From Chryseobacterium sp. SNU WT5 (GTDB lineage: Bacteria; Bacteroidota; Bacteroidia; Flavobacteriales; Weeksellaceae), in the NCBI RefSeq assembly GCF_007362475.1, contig NZ_CP041687.1, positions 2,666,001 to 2,730,000 on the forward strand: a DNA stretch of 64,000 nt. The letters are read 5' to 3'. Shown here one piece after another: positions 1 to 9,700 of this stretch (the first letter of the stretch is position 1; the number at the start of each line of letters is the position of its first letter). Position numbers and translations under genes: made by a program. The notes beneath the pieces were generated by a model. That model was not told where the DNA came from and made no database searches. It saw nothing but the letters and a program-made list of their open reading frames with translations.

Positions 1-2
1 AT

Positions 3-86
3 ACCCATTTCGCAAGCGGAATGTCTTTCGTGAGTAGCGGTTTCAAAATCGATAGCGCAGAAATCAAGCATTTTACTACTTTTTAA
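3..86 (+). CDS. C-terminal end of an unidentified protein
   Basis: An open frame enters from the left edge and ends at a TAA at 84-86, giving a 27-residue tail that ends in KHFTTF. The other two forward frames hit stops within about 36 bases, so this is the only forward frame that could carry a gene end. The tail shows no motif I recognise. About 170 bases without coding signal follow before the end of the next gene, which is on the opposite strand, so the two genes would converge. Confidence 0.35.
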   Translation, partial: THFASGMSFVSSGFKIDSAEIKHFTTF

Positions 87-256
87 AAGAGGATTGGTTA
101 ATTAAGGGAAATAATATTTATAAAAATAGAGGAGTGATCCAATTGCTAGAACCACTAAACAATGTGCTGCTTATAAGATAGGAATCAATTTCTATAAATA
201 TCTTATAAATGTAGTTAATTTAAATGTTAAATCGGAAGCGGTTAAAATTTTTAATG

Positions 257-1219
257 TTAAAGAAAATTTTTAAAAACTAACCATTTCTCTTGGTAGAATT
301 TTGAAATTTGGCTTTTCTGGCGGAGCTTTATCGTTTCAGGTATTTGTTTGTAAAATGAAAAATGAGCCCTAATGACTGCCCAGAAGTGGGATATTCCATT
401 TTGATATCCAAAGTAAATTCCAGCAAATGCGTCTAGTACCAATCGAAATGGAAGCAGCCAAAGTAACGTAGAAATGGGACTGTTTTTCAAAATCATCGAA
501 AAATTATTTCGGATATTTAAAAAAGTTTTTTGAGGACTTTGTTTGTTTAGTGTTCCCCCGCCAACATGATAAACAGTTGATTTCCCAGTGTAAAAAATCT
601 TCTTGTTGCTATTTTTCAACCGCCAGCATAAATCAATTTCTTCCTGATGGGCAAAAAAGCGCGCATCAAAACCATTCTGTGTCCAAAAATCTTTCGATCG
701 AACAAAAAAACAACAACCTGATGCCCAGAAAATTTCTGTTTCATCATTATATTGACCATTATCTTTTTCTATATTTTCGAAAACTCTGCCCCGACAGTAT
801 GGAAAACCGAGATTATCGATAAGACCACCACCAGCGCCCGCGAATTCAAAATGAGTTTTCTTGTTGTAGTCTAATATTTTTGGTTGGATAGCGGCGATAT
901 TGGAGTCATGTTTAAATAAAATGGCAACCGGGGTAATCCAGTTTTCAGTGACTTCAACATCTGAGTTCAGAAGACAGTAGAATTCATGTTGAATATTTTT
1001 CAAACCTTCATTATAACCTCCAGCAAATCCAAAATTGGTTTTGTTTTGTACGATGCTAACATTCGGGAAATTAGTCTCTATAAAAGAAATAGAATCGTCG
1101 GTCGATGCATTATCAATCACATATATCACTGATTCGTCCGAATGCTCAATAACATTGGGGAGAAATTTTTCTAACCATGACTTTCCGTTCCAGTTAAGGA
1201 TGACAATTGCTAAATCCAA
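257..1219 (-). CDS. family 2 glycosyltransferase
   Basis: A 320-residue GT-A fold glycosyltransferase of family 2, of the rhamnosyltransferase-like type that works on cell-surface polysaccharide. The N-terminus has the typical VILNWNGK start, the nucleotide-binding VIDNASTDDS around residue 36, and an LLNSDVEV segment around residue 85 that stands for the metal-binding DxD. The C-terminal third is hydrophobic enough to sit on the inner membrane. There is no in-frame ATG: the frame opens with a TTG at 1217-1219, only ten codons after an in-frame stop. It lies 32 bases downstream of the acyltransferase gene on the same strand and is probably co-transcribed with it. Donor and acceptor sugars cannot be read from the sequence. 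Confidence 0.9.
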   Translation of the reverse strand: MDLAIVILNWNGKSWLEKFLPNVIEHSDESVIYVIDNASTDDSISFIETNFPNVSIVQNKTNFGFAGGYNEGLKNIQHEFYCLLNSDVEVTENWITPVAILFKHDSNIAAIQPKILDYNKKTHFEFAGAGGGLIDNLGFPYCRGRVFENIEKDNGQYNDETEIFWASGCCFFVRSKDFWTQNGFDARFFAHQEEIDLCWRLKNSNKKIFYTGKSTVYHVGGGTLNKQSPQKTFLNIRNNFSMILKNSPISTLLWLLPFRLVLDAFAGIYFGYQNGISHFWAVIRAHFSFYKQIPETIKLRQKSQISKFYQEKWLVFKNFL

Positions 1220-1251
1220 TTTTGTGAATCTTATTTTTATAAAAAATTATA

Positions 1252-2127
1252 TTAATCTTCCATAACCTTTATAGCACTTTGATATTTCCACCTTCTGTGA
1301 GACCATAAATAATTATCAGGTTTTTTATTGATCGTATTTTCAAGAAGATCGTAAAATTTTCTTACTACTTCATGCTCAACGAATTTCTCGCCATCTGGAT
1401 AAATTCTGTAATAATTAATTTGATAAAATCCGCGTTTTACCTTTTTCATATCACAGAATACAAATGCAAAATCCATTCTTGTTGCAAGTTTGTCATAACC
1501 TACAAAAGCGGGAGTTTTTTGATTAAGAAAGTTTAACCCATAAGTAACTTCGGAATGATGGGGAGTTTGATCTGCCACAAACATATAAACAGAATTACCA
1601 TCATTAGGATTTTTGAAAATATGTTTGATAACTTCTCTGGCTTCCAAAGGGTGGTTTCCGAATCTGTTCCGAAGGCTTTTTATCTTCTCTTCCCAAAAAC
1701 CACTTTGTACTTTTCGGTAGACCGGAAAACTATTTTGCTGTGGAACAATTGTAGCGAGCGCATTATACCACTCCCAGTTGAAAATATGTCCCGCCAGTAA
1801 GATCACATTTTTATTTTCAGCTTTCGCTTCGTGAAAGATATCCTGATTCAGATGTTGAACTCGAACTCGTAATTCGTTTGAGGAGATAGTGAATGATCGA
1901 AAAGTTTCTACAATGTAATCACAAAAATTGATGTAGAATTTCTTTTCAATCTTTTTGCGTTCTTCTGGGCTCTTTTCAGGGAAAGAATGCTGTAAGTTTT
2001 CTGCTACTACCTTTCTCCGATATCCTACTATATAATAAATGGTAAAAAATATCAGATCAGAAATCAAATATAGAAACCGCAGTGGTATGCGTGAAAAAAA
2101 CAATATAAATTTAAATAGAAGTTTCAT
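1252..2127 (-). CDS. LpxL/HtrB-type lipid A acyltransferase family protein
   Basis: A 291-residue membrane-anchored acyltransferase of the lysophospholipid/lipid A late-acyltransferase family. Residues 1-35 are strongly hydrophobic (membrane anchor) and are followed by a basic GYRRK segment. The catalytic HX4E motif is visible as H114-IFNW-E119, and the C-terminal YLWSHRRWK is typical of the family. In lipid A synthesis these enzymes add secondary acyl chains on the cytoplasmic side of the inner membrane. In Bacteroidetes a paralogue makes aminolipids, so the exact acceptor is open. A reverse TAAATTTG box at 2145-2138 lies just upstream of the start. The downstream glycosyltransferase shares its operon. 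Confidence 0.88.
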   Translation of the reverse strand: MKLLFKFILFFSRIPLRFLYLISDLIFFTIYYIVGYRRKVVAENLQHSFPEKSPEERKKIEKKFYINFCDYIVETFRSFTISSNELRVRVQHLNQDIFHEAKAENKNVILLAGHIFNWEWYNALATIVPQQNSFPVYRKVQSGFWEEKIKSLRNRFGNHPLEAREVIKHIFKNPNDGNSVYMFVADQTPHHSEVTYGLNFLNQKTPAFVGYDKLATRMDFAFVFCDMKKVKRGFYQINYYRIYPDGEKFVEHEVVRKFYDLLENTINKKPDNYLWSHRRWKYQSAIKVMED

Positions 2128-2210
2128 AAATAACTTGCAAATTTAACAATAATTACCATTATGATTGGCTCTAATTTTGTTTATTTGTATTGTACATCAA
2201 TTATAATCAT

Positions 2211-2804
2211 ATGAAAAATAAAAATAATTTAAAAATTTTCGGTTTTGCATCATTGTTAATTACAAGCTTAGCCTGTTCTCAAAAAACGGAAGATACGAAA
2301 GCTAAAGAAGTTATAGTAGATACTTCTTTGACGGTAAAAACTGATAGTAGCGCTGCCTTGGAAGTAAAGAAAAAAATGGCCGCAGAAGAAAAAGCAAAAC
2401 TTCCGAAACCTTATAATGATAAAGAAAATGCTGAAGCTAAAATTGCAGAATTGGTAAAACAAGCACAAGCAGAAAATAAAAACATTATTCTTCAAGCTGG
2501 CGGTAACTGGTGCATATGGTGTTTGAGATTCAACAATTACGTGCAGACAACGCCAGAATTAAAGAAATTGGTTGATGATAATTATCTTTATTATCATTTG
2601 AATTACTCTCCTGAAAATAAGAACGAAAAAACTTTTGCGAAGTATGGAAATCCTGGAGATAAGTTTGGGTATCCTGTTTTTGTAGTTTTAGACAAGAATG
2701 GAAAATTAATTCATACTCAGGACAGCGCAGTTTTAGAAGATGGAAAAGGGTACAGTTTAGAAAAGGTCAAAGCATTCTTTACCGAATGGGCGCCGAATTC
2801 ATAA
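2211..2804 (+). CDS. thioredoxin-fold lipoprotein
   Basis: A 197-residue exported lipoprotein. The second ATG, at 2211, gives a normal lipoprotein signal: Lys-rich start, hydrophobic core, then the lipobox SLAC with Cys22. An ATG seven codons earlier would add a polar stretch in front of the signal. A charged Lys/Glu-rich linker leads to a thioredoxin-like domain with a WCIWC redox motif in the place of WCxxC, followed by FVVLDKNGKLI. This resembles DsbD-gamma/DUF255-type thioredoxins that keep periplasmic cysteines reduced. A TAATTTTG box at 2172-2179 may be its promoter. The gene is transcribed alone and ends at a shared terminator. Confidence 0.85.
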   Translation: MKNKNNLKIFGFASLLITSLACSQKTEDTKAKEVIVDTSLTVKTDSSAALEVKKKMAAEEKAKLPKPYNDKENAEAKIAELVKQAQAENKNIILQAGGNWCIWCLRFNNYVQTTPELKKLVDDNYLYYHLNYSPENKNEKTFAKYGNPGDKFGYPVFVVLDKNGKLIHTQDSAVLEDGKGYSLEKVKAFFTEWAPNS

Positions 2805-2814
2805 AGCAAAAAAA

Positions 2815-2842
2815 TCTCGTCAATTAATGACGAGACTTTTTT
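2815..2842. terminator. bidirectional terminator
   Basis: Perfect 8-bp arms TCTCGTCA / TGACGAGA (2815-2822, 2828-2835) around a 5-base loop. An A-run lies before and a T-run after, between two convergent genes, so the hairpin can end both transcripts. Confidence 0.85.
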
Positions 2843-4204
2843 TTATAATAATTTTTTAATCCAATTGAGTTTTTTATCTGAGTAAGGCGGATACTTTAAA
2901 TCTGGTTCGCCCCAAGTTACCCGGTCTAAAATGGCTTTCTGATGAGAAAATGCTTCAAATCCATATTTCCCATGATAATTTCCAATTCCTGAATTTCCAA
3001 CTCCACCGAATGGCAGATAGTCATTACTTAAATGCATGACCACATCATTGATGCAACCTCCACCGAATGAGATTTGAGAAATGAATTTTTCTTTTTCCTC
3101 CGATTCATCTGTAAAAAGATAGGCTGATAATGGTTTTTCGTGTTCTCCTATTTGAAGCAAGGCTTCGTTGAAATTGTTGAAAGTCAAAATAGGTAGAATC
3201 GGTCCAAAAATTTCTTCCTTCATCACTGCATCGTCCCAAGTTACATTATGAAGAATTGTAGGTTCTATATATTTTTTAGAAGAATCTGTTTTTCCACCAA
3301 AGAATATTTTTTCCTGATCGATTAATTTTGTCAATCGGTCGAAATTTCTTTCATTAATAATCCTGGTGTATTGTTCAGCTTCAGGTCCGTATTCAAATTT
3401 TTGAATATAAGATTTTAAAGAATCCAAGAAACTGTCTTTTACTTTTTCATCAACTAAAATATAATCAGGCGCCACGCAGGTTTGTCCGGCATTCAGAAAT
3501 TTCCCCCAAACGATTCTTTTAGCAGCAACTTCGAAATTAGCAGAAGAAGTTACAATTGCCGGGCTTTTTCCACCTAATTCTAAGATAACTGGCGTCATAT
3601 GTTTTGCTGCCGCTTCGTAAATGATTTGTCCAACTTTCGGACTTCCTGTGAAAAATATTTTATCGAATTTTAGTTTTAGAATTTCAGTTATTTCTTCCAC
3701 ACCTCCTTCTACAACATATAAATATTCTTTGGGGAAATTTTCATTAATGATTTTCGCCATTGCTTTCATCGTATTTTCTGCGATCTCACTCGGTTTTAAT
3801 ATACAAGTATTTCCCGCGGCCAACGCTGCAACAACTGGAGAGAGCGAAAGTTGATAAGGATAATTCCACGCACCGATGACCAGCGTACAGCCTAAAGGTT
3901 CAAGATAAATTTTACTGGATCCGAGCTGATTAGCTAGATTTGTTCTAACTCTTTTAGGTTTTGATAGCGATTTCAGATTATTCAAAAAATAATCGATGTC
4001 TTTAAGAACAAAAGAAATTTCGGTGGTAAAAGTATCAAATTTTGATTTTCCAAAATCCAGATAGATCGCTTCATATAATAAATCTTCATTTTTAATGATG
4101 ACTTCTTTCAATTTCTCCAAATAGATTTTCCGGAAATTAATATTTTTTGTTTTTTGACTATTAAAAAATTCTCGTTGTTGAGTTAATATTTCTTGAAAAT
4201 TCAT
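2843..4204 (-). CDS. aldehyde dehydrogenase (class 3-like)
   Basis: A 453-residue NAD(P)-dependent aldehyde dehydrogenase that oxidises aldehydes to acids. The length and overall pattern fit the short class 3 (ALDH3/YwdH-like) group. The cofactor loop FFTGSPKVG is at about 185-192, the general base Glu209 lies in ELGGKSP, and the catalytic Cys243 in AGQTCVAPDY. The start is taken at the ATG whose product begins MNFQEI. A longer frame to 4246 would add a non-conserved hydrophobic leader. The C-terminus SGIGNYHGKYGFEAFSH is the conserved family end. It is divergent from the next gene and shares a terminator with the thioredoxin gene. The substrate is unknown. Confidence 0.93.
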   Translation of the reverse strand: MNFQEILTQQREFFNSQKTKNINFRKIYLEKLKEVIIKNEDLLYEAIYLDFGKSKFDTFTTEISFVLKDIDYFLNNLKSLSKPKRVRTNLANQLGSSKIYLEPLGCTLVIGAWNYPYQLSLSPVVAALAAGNTCILKPSEIAENTMKAMAKIINENFPKEYLYVVEGGVEEITEILKLKFDKIFFTGSPKVGQIIYEAAAKHMTPVILELGGKSPAIVTSSANFEVAAKRIVWGKFLNAGQTCVAPDYILVDEKVKDSFLDSLKSYIQKFEYGPEAEQYTRIINERNFDRLTKLIDQEKIFFGGKTDSSKKYIEPTILHNVTWDDAVMKEEIFGPILPILTFNNFNEALLQIGEHEKPLSAYLFTDESEEKEKFISQISFGGGCINDVVMHLSNDYLPFGGVGNSGIGNYHGKYGFEAFSHQKAILDRVTWGEPDLKYPPYSDKKLNWIKKLL

Positions 4205-4332
4205 TACTTTATTTATTAAAATTAGAGAGTGCAGTATGCATTGCATTAGGATCCTTGAGTTATTTCTTCTAAAACCATAACAAGTTTTAATCCAAACAAA
4301 TTTACCTTAAAAATAATTTACATATTTGCAAT

Positions 4333-5139
4333 ATGGATTTTAAAAATAAAATAGTTCTCATTACCGGAGGTTGTTCCGGTATCGGAAAAATAATGGCAAG
4401 AAAATCATTGGAACGTGGTTGCCAAAAGTTGGTCATTTGGGACATTAACGAAGAAGGTTTATCCCAAACTAAAGAAGAATTTTCCAAAATGGGAGGTGAA
4501 ATTTTCACTTTTAAAATTGATGTTTCCAGTTTGGACGATATTAAAGTGACTGCTCAACGCGTAAGGACAGAAGTGGGTTCTGTGGATATTCTTATCAATA
4601 ATGCTGGAATTGTGGTCGGAAAATATTTCCATGAGCATACTCATGAGCAGATTGACAAAAGTATTTCGATTAACACAACTGCTTTAATGCACACGACTTT
4701 AGAATTTCTACCAGGAATGATTGAAAAAAATTCTGGTGCGATTTGTAATATTGCTTCTTCTGCGGGGTTAATTTCTAATCCAAAAATGTCAGTATACGCT
4801 TCATCAAAATGGGCCGTAATCGGTTGGGGTGATAGTGTTCGACTGGAAATGAATCAGGTAAATAAAAAAGTTTCTGTAACGACCATTATGCCGTTCTTTA
4901 TTAATACAGGCATGTTCGATGGTGTGAAATCGAAAGTATTGCCGATTTTAGAACCTGAAAAAACTTCGGAAAGAATAATGAATGCGATAGAAAAAGAAAC
5001 GAAGATGTTGGCAATGCCTCTTCCTTATTGGTTTATTCGTCTTTCTCAAGGGCTTTTACCAATTCCAGCATTTGATTGGGTGATGAAAAATGTGTTTGGA
5101 GTTTATGATACCATGAAAGAGTTTACTGGAAGAAAATAA
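4333..5139 (+). CDS. SDR family oxidoreductase
   Basis: A 268-residue classical short-chain dehydrogenase. The cofactor motif TGGCSGIGK is at residues 11-19, the NNAG motif at 89-92, the catalytic Ser143, and YASSK gives Tyr155/Lys159. After the fold, the C-terminal 50 residues are hydrophobic (MPLPYWFIRLSQGLLP), as in DHRS7/retinol-dehydrogenase-like members that bind membranes. The acidic residue at the end of beta-2 (WDINE) suggests NAD rather than NADP. Its start is about 130 bases from the divergent aldehyde dehydrogenase start, and the two could act on related alcohols and aldehydes, but that is only inferred from position. Confidence 0.9.
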   Translation: MDFKNKIVLITGGCSGIGKIMARKSLERGCQKLVIWDINEEGLSQTKEEFSKMGGEIFTFKIDVSSLDDIKVTAQRVRTEVGSVDILINNAGIVVGKYFHEHTHEQIDKSISINTTALMHTTLEFLPGMIEKNSGAICNIASSAGLISNPKMSVYASSKWAVIGWGDSVRLEMNQVNKKVSVTTIMPFFINTGMFDGVKSKVLPILEPEKTSERIMNAIEKETKMLAMPLPYWFIRLSQGLLPIPAFDWVMKNVFGVYDTMKEFTGRK

Positions 5140-5163
5140 GTTTTATTGCTGAAATATTTTCCT

Positions 5164-5171
5164 TAAATTTG
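5164..5171 (+). promoter_or_regulatory. candidate -7 box for purB
   Basis: TAAATTTG matches the Bacteroidetes -7 consensus TAnnTTTG and lies 28 bases before the purB start. The nearest upstream TTG (5146-5148) leaves a spacer of only 15, shorter than usual, so the assignment is tentative. Confidence 0.4.
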
Positions 5172-5198
5172 TGTTTTTAAAAAGTAAAAATACAAAGA

Positions 5199-6626
5199 AT
5201 GAATTCCTATAAAAATCCGCTTGAGGAACGTTATTCGAGTGAAGAAATGCTTTATAATTTCTCGCCGAATAACAAATTTCGAAATTGGCGAAAATTGTGG
5301 ATTGCACTTGCTGAAATAGAAAAAGACCTCGGTCTGGAAATTTCTGAAGAGCAAATTACTCAATTGAAAGAAAACGCCGAAGAAATTGATTATGAAAAAG
5401 CTGCGGAATATGAAAAGAAATTCCGTCATGATGTGATGGCGCACGTTCATACTTATGGTGACGCTGCACCTTTGGCAAAAGGAATTATACATTTAGGTGC
5501 TACATCTGCTTTTGTTGGTGACAATACTGATTTAATTCAGATGCGAGACGGCCTTTTACTCATCAGAAAACAATTGGTGAATGTCATTAAAGATCTGTCT
5601 CAATTTGCACTGCAATACAAAGATTTACCGACATTAGGTTTTACCCATTATCAACCTGCGCAATTAACGACTGTTGGAAAACGAGCAACTTTATGGTTGC
5701 AGTCTTTAATTTTGGATTTCGAAGAATTGGAATTTTTCCTAGAAACTTTAAGATTTAGAGGCGTAAAAGGAACTACCGGAACTGCCGCAAGTTTTCTTGA
5801 GTTGTTTGATGGTGATTATACCAAAGTAAAACATTTAGATAAAGAACTTTCAAGTCGTTTTGGCTTCGAAAAAGTATTTGGAGTTTCCGGACAAACTTAC
5901 GATCGGAAAATTGACGCAAAAGTGGTGGCATTGCTATCGAACATTGCACAATCTGCACATAAGTTTACCAATGATTTAAGATTATTGCAGAATTTAAAAG
6001 AAATTGAAGAACCTTTCGAGAAAAATCAAATCGGTTCTTCGGCAATGGCTTACAAAAGAAATCCAATGCGTTCAGAAAGAATCGGAGCCTTGGCGAAATT
6101 TGTAATGTCACTTTCTACAAGTTCCGCAATGGTTGCTTCTACCCAGTGGTTTGAAAGAACTTTGGATGATTCAGCCAATAAAAGATTAACGATTCCACAA
6201 GCGTTTTTAGCGGTTGATGCGATTCTATTGATTTGGAATAATATCATGAACGGAATCGTCGTTTATGAAAATAGAATTCAGAAACATATTATGGATGAAC
6301 TTCCGTTTATGGCCACTGAATATATTATTATGGAAGAAGTGAAAGCTGGCGGTGACCGTCAGGAAATTCATGAGACCATTCGTGTTCATTCCATGGAAGC
6401 GAGTAATAAAGTGAAAATGGAAGGTAAGGAAAATGATTTGATTGAAAGAATCATGAATGATACGACCTTGAAGATGGATAAATCTAAAATCATGGAAGTC
6501 CTCGATCCGAAAAACTTCATTGGTTTCGCGCCAATTCAAACGCAGGAGTTTATTGAAAATGAAGTCAATCCAATATTGGAGAAATACGCCGACCTAATCG
6601 GATTAAAAGCCGACCTTAAAGTATAA
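5199..6626 (+). CDS. purB: adenylosuccinate lyase
   Basis: A 475-residue enzyme of the fumarase/aspartase superfamily. It acts twice in purine synthesis: it splits SAICAR to AICAR plus fumarate and adenylosuccinate to AMP plus fumarate. The signature loop with the catalytic serine is visible as GSSAMAYKRNP (Ser280/281), and GFTHYQPAQ holds the conserved His150. The GATSAF segment near 100 is the first conserved region. The length fits the family. It opens the purine cluster: purL follows 124 bases later on the same strand, with a short hairpin and a palindromic repeat between them. Confidence 0.96.
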   Translation: MNSYKNPLEERYSSEEMLYNFSPNNKFRNWRKLWIALAEIEKDLGLEISEEQITQLKENAEEIDYEKAAEYEKKFRHDVMAHVHTYGDAAPLAKGIIHLGATSAFVGDNTDLIQMRDGLLLIRKQLVNVIKDLSQFALQYKDLPTLGFTHYQPAQLTTVGKRATLWLQSLILDFEELEFFLETLRFRGVKGTTGTAASFLELFDGDYTKVKHLDKELSSRFGFEKVFGVSGQTYDRKIDAKVVALLSNIAQSAHKFTNDLRLLQNLKEIEEPFEKNQIGSSAMAYKRNPMRSERIGALAKFVMSLSTSSAMVASTQWFERTLDDSANKRLTIPQAFLAVDAILLIWNNIMNGIVVYENRIQKHIMDELPFMATEYIIMEEVKAGGDRQEIHETIRVHSMEASNKVKMEGKENDLIERIMNDTTLKMDKSKIMEVLDPKNFIGFAPIQTQEFIENEVNPILEKYADLIGLKADLKV

Positions 6627-6632
6627 ATAATT

Positions 6633-6660
6633 AATGCAGTCTTTTTGGCTGCATTTCTTT
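6633..6660 (+). terminator. weak terminator after purB
   Basis: Arms AATGCAG (6633-6639) and CTGCATT (6649-6655) enclose a 9-base loop and are followed by TCTTTT. The T-tract is short, so termination may be partial and read-through into purL is possible. Confidence 0.5.
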
Positions 6661-6691
6661 TATAGGTTATGCTAACTAATTGAATTTTATA

Positions 6692-6737
6692 AAGTCCTAA
6701 AAGGACGCTTTAACAAAGAGTAGGATGAAGTCCTATT
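6692..6737. repeat. twin-hairpin palindromic element
   Basis: Two small hairpins stand side by side: GTCCT-AAA-AGGAC (6694-6706) and TAGGA-TGAAG-TCCTA (6721-6735). AAGTCCTA occurs in both, and the linker reads TTTAACAAAGAG. The arrangement looks like the short intergenic palindrome families of Flavobacteriia that vary in stem sequence but keep the linker. This resemblance is from memory and untested here. It fills most of the purB-purL gap. Confidence 0.5.
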
Positions 6738-6750
6738 ATAAAAAGTAATA

Positions 6751-9700
6751 ATGAAAAAAAGAATCTTCGTAGAAAAAAAAGGAATTTTCGATGTTGAAAG
6801 TCCTCAAGTTTTTAATGAAATAAAAAATATCGTTCCGACGATTAAAGATGTCAAAGTCTATAATATCTATGATGTTTTCGGGGTTAATGATAATGAGTTT
6901 TCAAAAGTCATCAACAATACTTTTGTAGATCCAGTGACCGATATTCTTCATGAAGATAATCCGGCAAAAGGTATTCATTTTGCGACCGAATTTTTACCAG
7001 GACAATATGATCAGCGAGCAGATTCTGCACAACAATGTATTGTCTTGTTGACTGGAAATGAGAACGGTAAAGTAAGAAGTGGAAAACTGATCGAATTATT
7101 TGGAGTTTCTGAAAGCGAAGTCGAAGCTATTAAAAATCATTTGATTAATAAAGTGGAATCCCAAGTGAAGGATTTATCCAAGTTCGAGATTCCAGCTGAA
7201 GAAACACCAGATCCAGTTTTAGTTCATAAAGGTTTCAATGAGTTTTCTGCGGAAGAATTAAAAGCATTTTATGACGATCATGGTTTTGCTTTAGATATTG
7301 ATGATTTAGAATTTATTCAAAATTACTTTAAAACGGAAAATAGAAATCCAACTGAAACCGAGCTTAAGGTTTTAGATACGTACTGGAGCGACCATTGCCG
7401 ACATACCACTTTCGAAACTGAACTGACAGATATTCAGTTTAATGATGCTTTTAAATCGACTCTACAAACGATTTTTAATGATTATCTAGAAAAGAGAAAG
7501 TTTTTAGGCAGAGAACTGAAACCGATTTCTCTAATGGATTTAGCTACGGTTTGTGCAAGATATTTCCACAAGACCGGTAAATTGGAAAACCTTGTTGTTT
7601 CCGATGAAATCAATGCTTGTACGATTGAGATCGAAGCAGAATTCGATGGTAAGAAAGAACCTTGGTATTTATTATTTAAAAATGAAACCCATAATCACCC
7701 AACAGAAATTGAACCTTTTGGTGGTGCGTCAACTTGTTTAGGTGGCGCAATTCGTGATCCTTTGTCTGGACGTGCATTTGTATATCAAGCGATGCGTTTG
7801 TCAGGAGCAGCAAATGTTTTAGAACCAATTTCTGAAACGTTAGCTGGGAAACTTCCACAAAGAACAATTACAAAACAAGCTGCAAATGGTTATTCTTCTT
7901 ATGGAAATCAAATTGGTTTAGCCACAACTTCAGTCAATGAAATTTACCACGATGGGTACAAAGCAAAACGAATGGAAGTTGGTTTTGTCGTTGGTGCCGT
8001 GAAAAAAGATTGGGTTAAAAGAGAGCAACCACAAAATGGTGATCTTGTTATTTTATTAGGTGGCGCAACTGGAAGAGACGGAGTTGGTGGAGCAAGTGGA
8101 AGTTCTAAAGTTCAGGACGAAACCTCAATTCATACTTTGTCAACCGAGGTTCAGAAAGGAAATGCAGTTGAAGAACGTAAAATTCAAAGACTCTTTAGAA
8201 ATCCTGAAGTAACGACCTTAATTAAAAAATCAAATGATTTTGGAGCGGGTGGAGTGTCAGTTGCGATTGGCGAAATTGCTGATTCACTGGAGATTAACCT
8301 CGATATATTACCTTTAAAATATGAAGGTTTAAATGGAACTGAATTGGCGATTTCTGAATCGCAGGAAAGGATGGCGGTTGTTATTGAAGCGAAAGACAAA
8401 GAAAAGTTCATCAGATTCTGTGAAAAAGAAAATATAAAAGCGGTAGAAGTTGCCAAAGTAACCGATTCCGGTAGAATGCAAATGTTTTGGCAGGGAAATA
8501 AAATCGTTGATTTAAGCCGGGAATTTTTAGATACCAATGGTTGTGCAAAAACCCAGCATGCTGAAGTTTCACACTTGCAACCAGTTGAAAATCAGAATAT
8601 AAAGTTTAGTGAAGAGAATTTCTTCAATATACTTTCCAGTAAAAATGTGGCTTCCCAAAAAGGATTGGCTGAAATGTTTGATGCTTCTGTTGGCGGAACG
8701 TCTGTTGCAATGCCGTTTGGAGGAAAACATCAGTTGACCGAAATGGAAGGAAGTGTGCAAACGCTGCCGATTTTAAACGCTAAAAACATCGAAACAGTGT
8801 CTTTGGCAAGTTGGGGATTTGATGCCGATATATCGTCGCAGAACTCTTTAGTTGGTGCAGCGAATGCCGTGGTTGAAAGTGTTGCCAAGATTGTTGCGAT
8901 GGGTGGAGATTACAAAAACATTCGTTTGAGTTTCCAGGAGTATTTTGAGAAGCTAGGAAATCAACCTGAGAAGTGGGGGAAACCTTTAGCTTCCTTACTT
9001 GGAGCGTATGATGCGCAAATGAATTTCGAACTGGCTGCAATTGGAGGTAAAGATTCAATGAGTGGAAGTTTCCAGGATATTCACGTTCCACCGACGTTGA
9101 TTTCATTTGCTTGTGCGAATGGAGAAAAGAAAAATATCATCTCACCCGAGTTTAAAAAAGCAGGAAATAAATTATACTTGTTCAACCATATTTCGCAAGA
9201 AAATGGAATGCCGAATTATCAAGATCTCAAACAGATTTTCGATTATCTTTTTGAAAATATTAAGTCGAAAAAGATTGTTTCGGTGAAGACGATCAAAGAG
9301 GGTGGAGTTGCAGTTGCTCTAGCAAAAATGAGTTTTGGTAATCACCTTGGAGCAGAAATTAAGTTAGATGAACATTTACTTTTAACCAAGAATATTGGGA
9401 GTTTAATTATAGAAAGTTCAGAGGATTTAGAAAATGATTTACTTCAAGTTATTGGTGAGGTTAATAATTCTAATATTTTGAAAATGAGTTGTTTTGAATG
9501 CAGTATTGAAAAATTACTTGAAGTGTGGGGAGGAACTTTTGAAGAGCTTTTTCCAACGAAAGAAAATTCGAAAATGGTTGTTGAAATTGATTCAAAATTG
9601 AATTCTACTCAACCGAGAACGATTCATATCAATAAACATCAATTAGCAAAACCGAAAGTTTTTGCACCGATCTTTCCGGGAACCAATTGTGAATATGAAA

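Noticed and set aside
4205-4246. Extended N-terminus of the aldehyde dehydrogenase
   Set aside because: The added 14 residues are hydrophobic and not typical of the family, and the ATG at 4204 gives the standard start.
6627-6750. Purine riboswitch before purL
   Set aside because: I see no three-way junction pattern or conserved purine-aptamer loops, only a weak terminator and twin hairpins.
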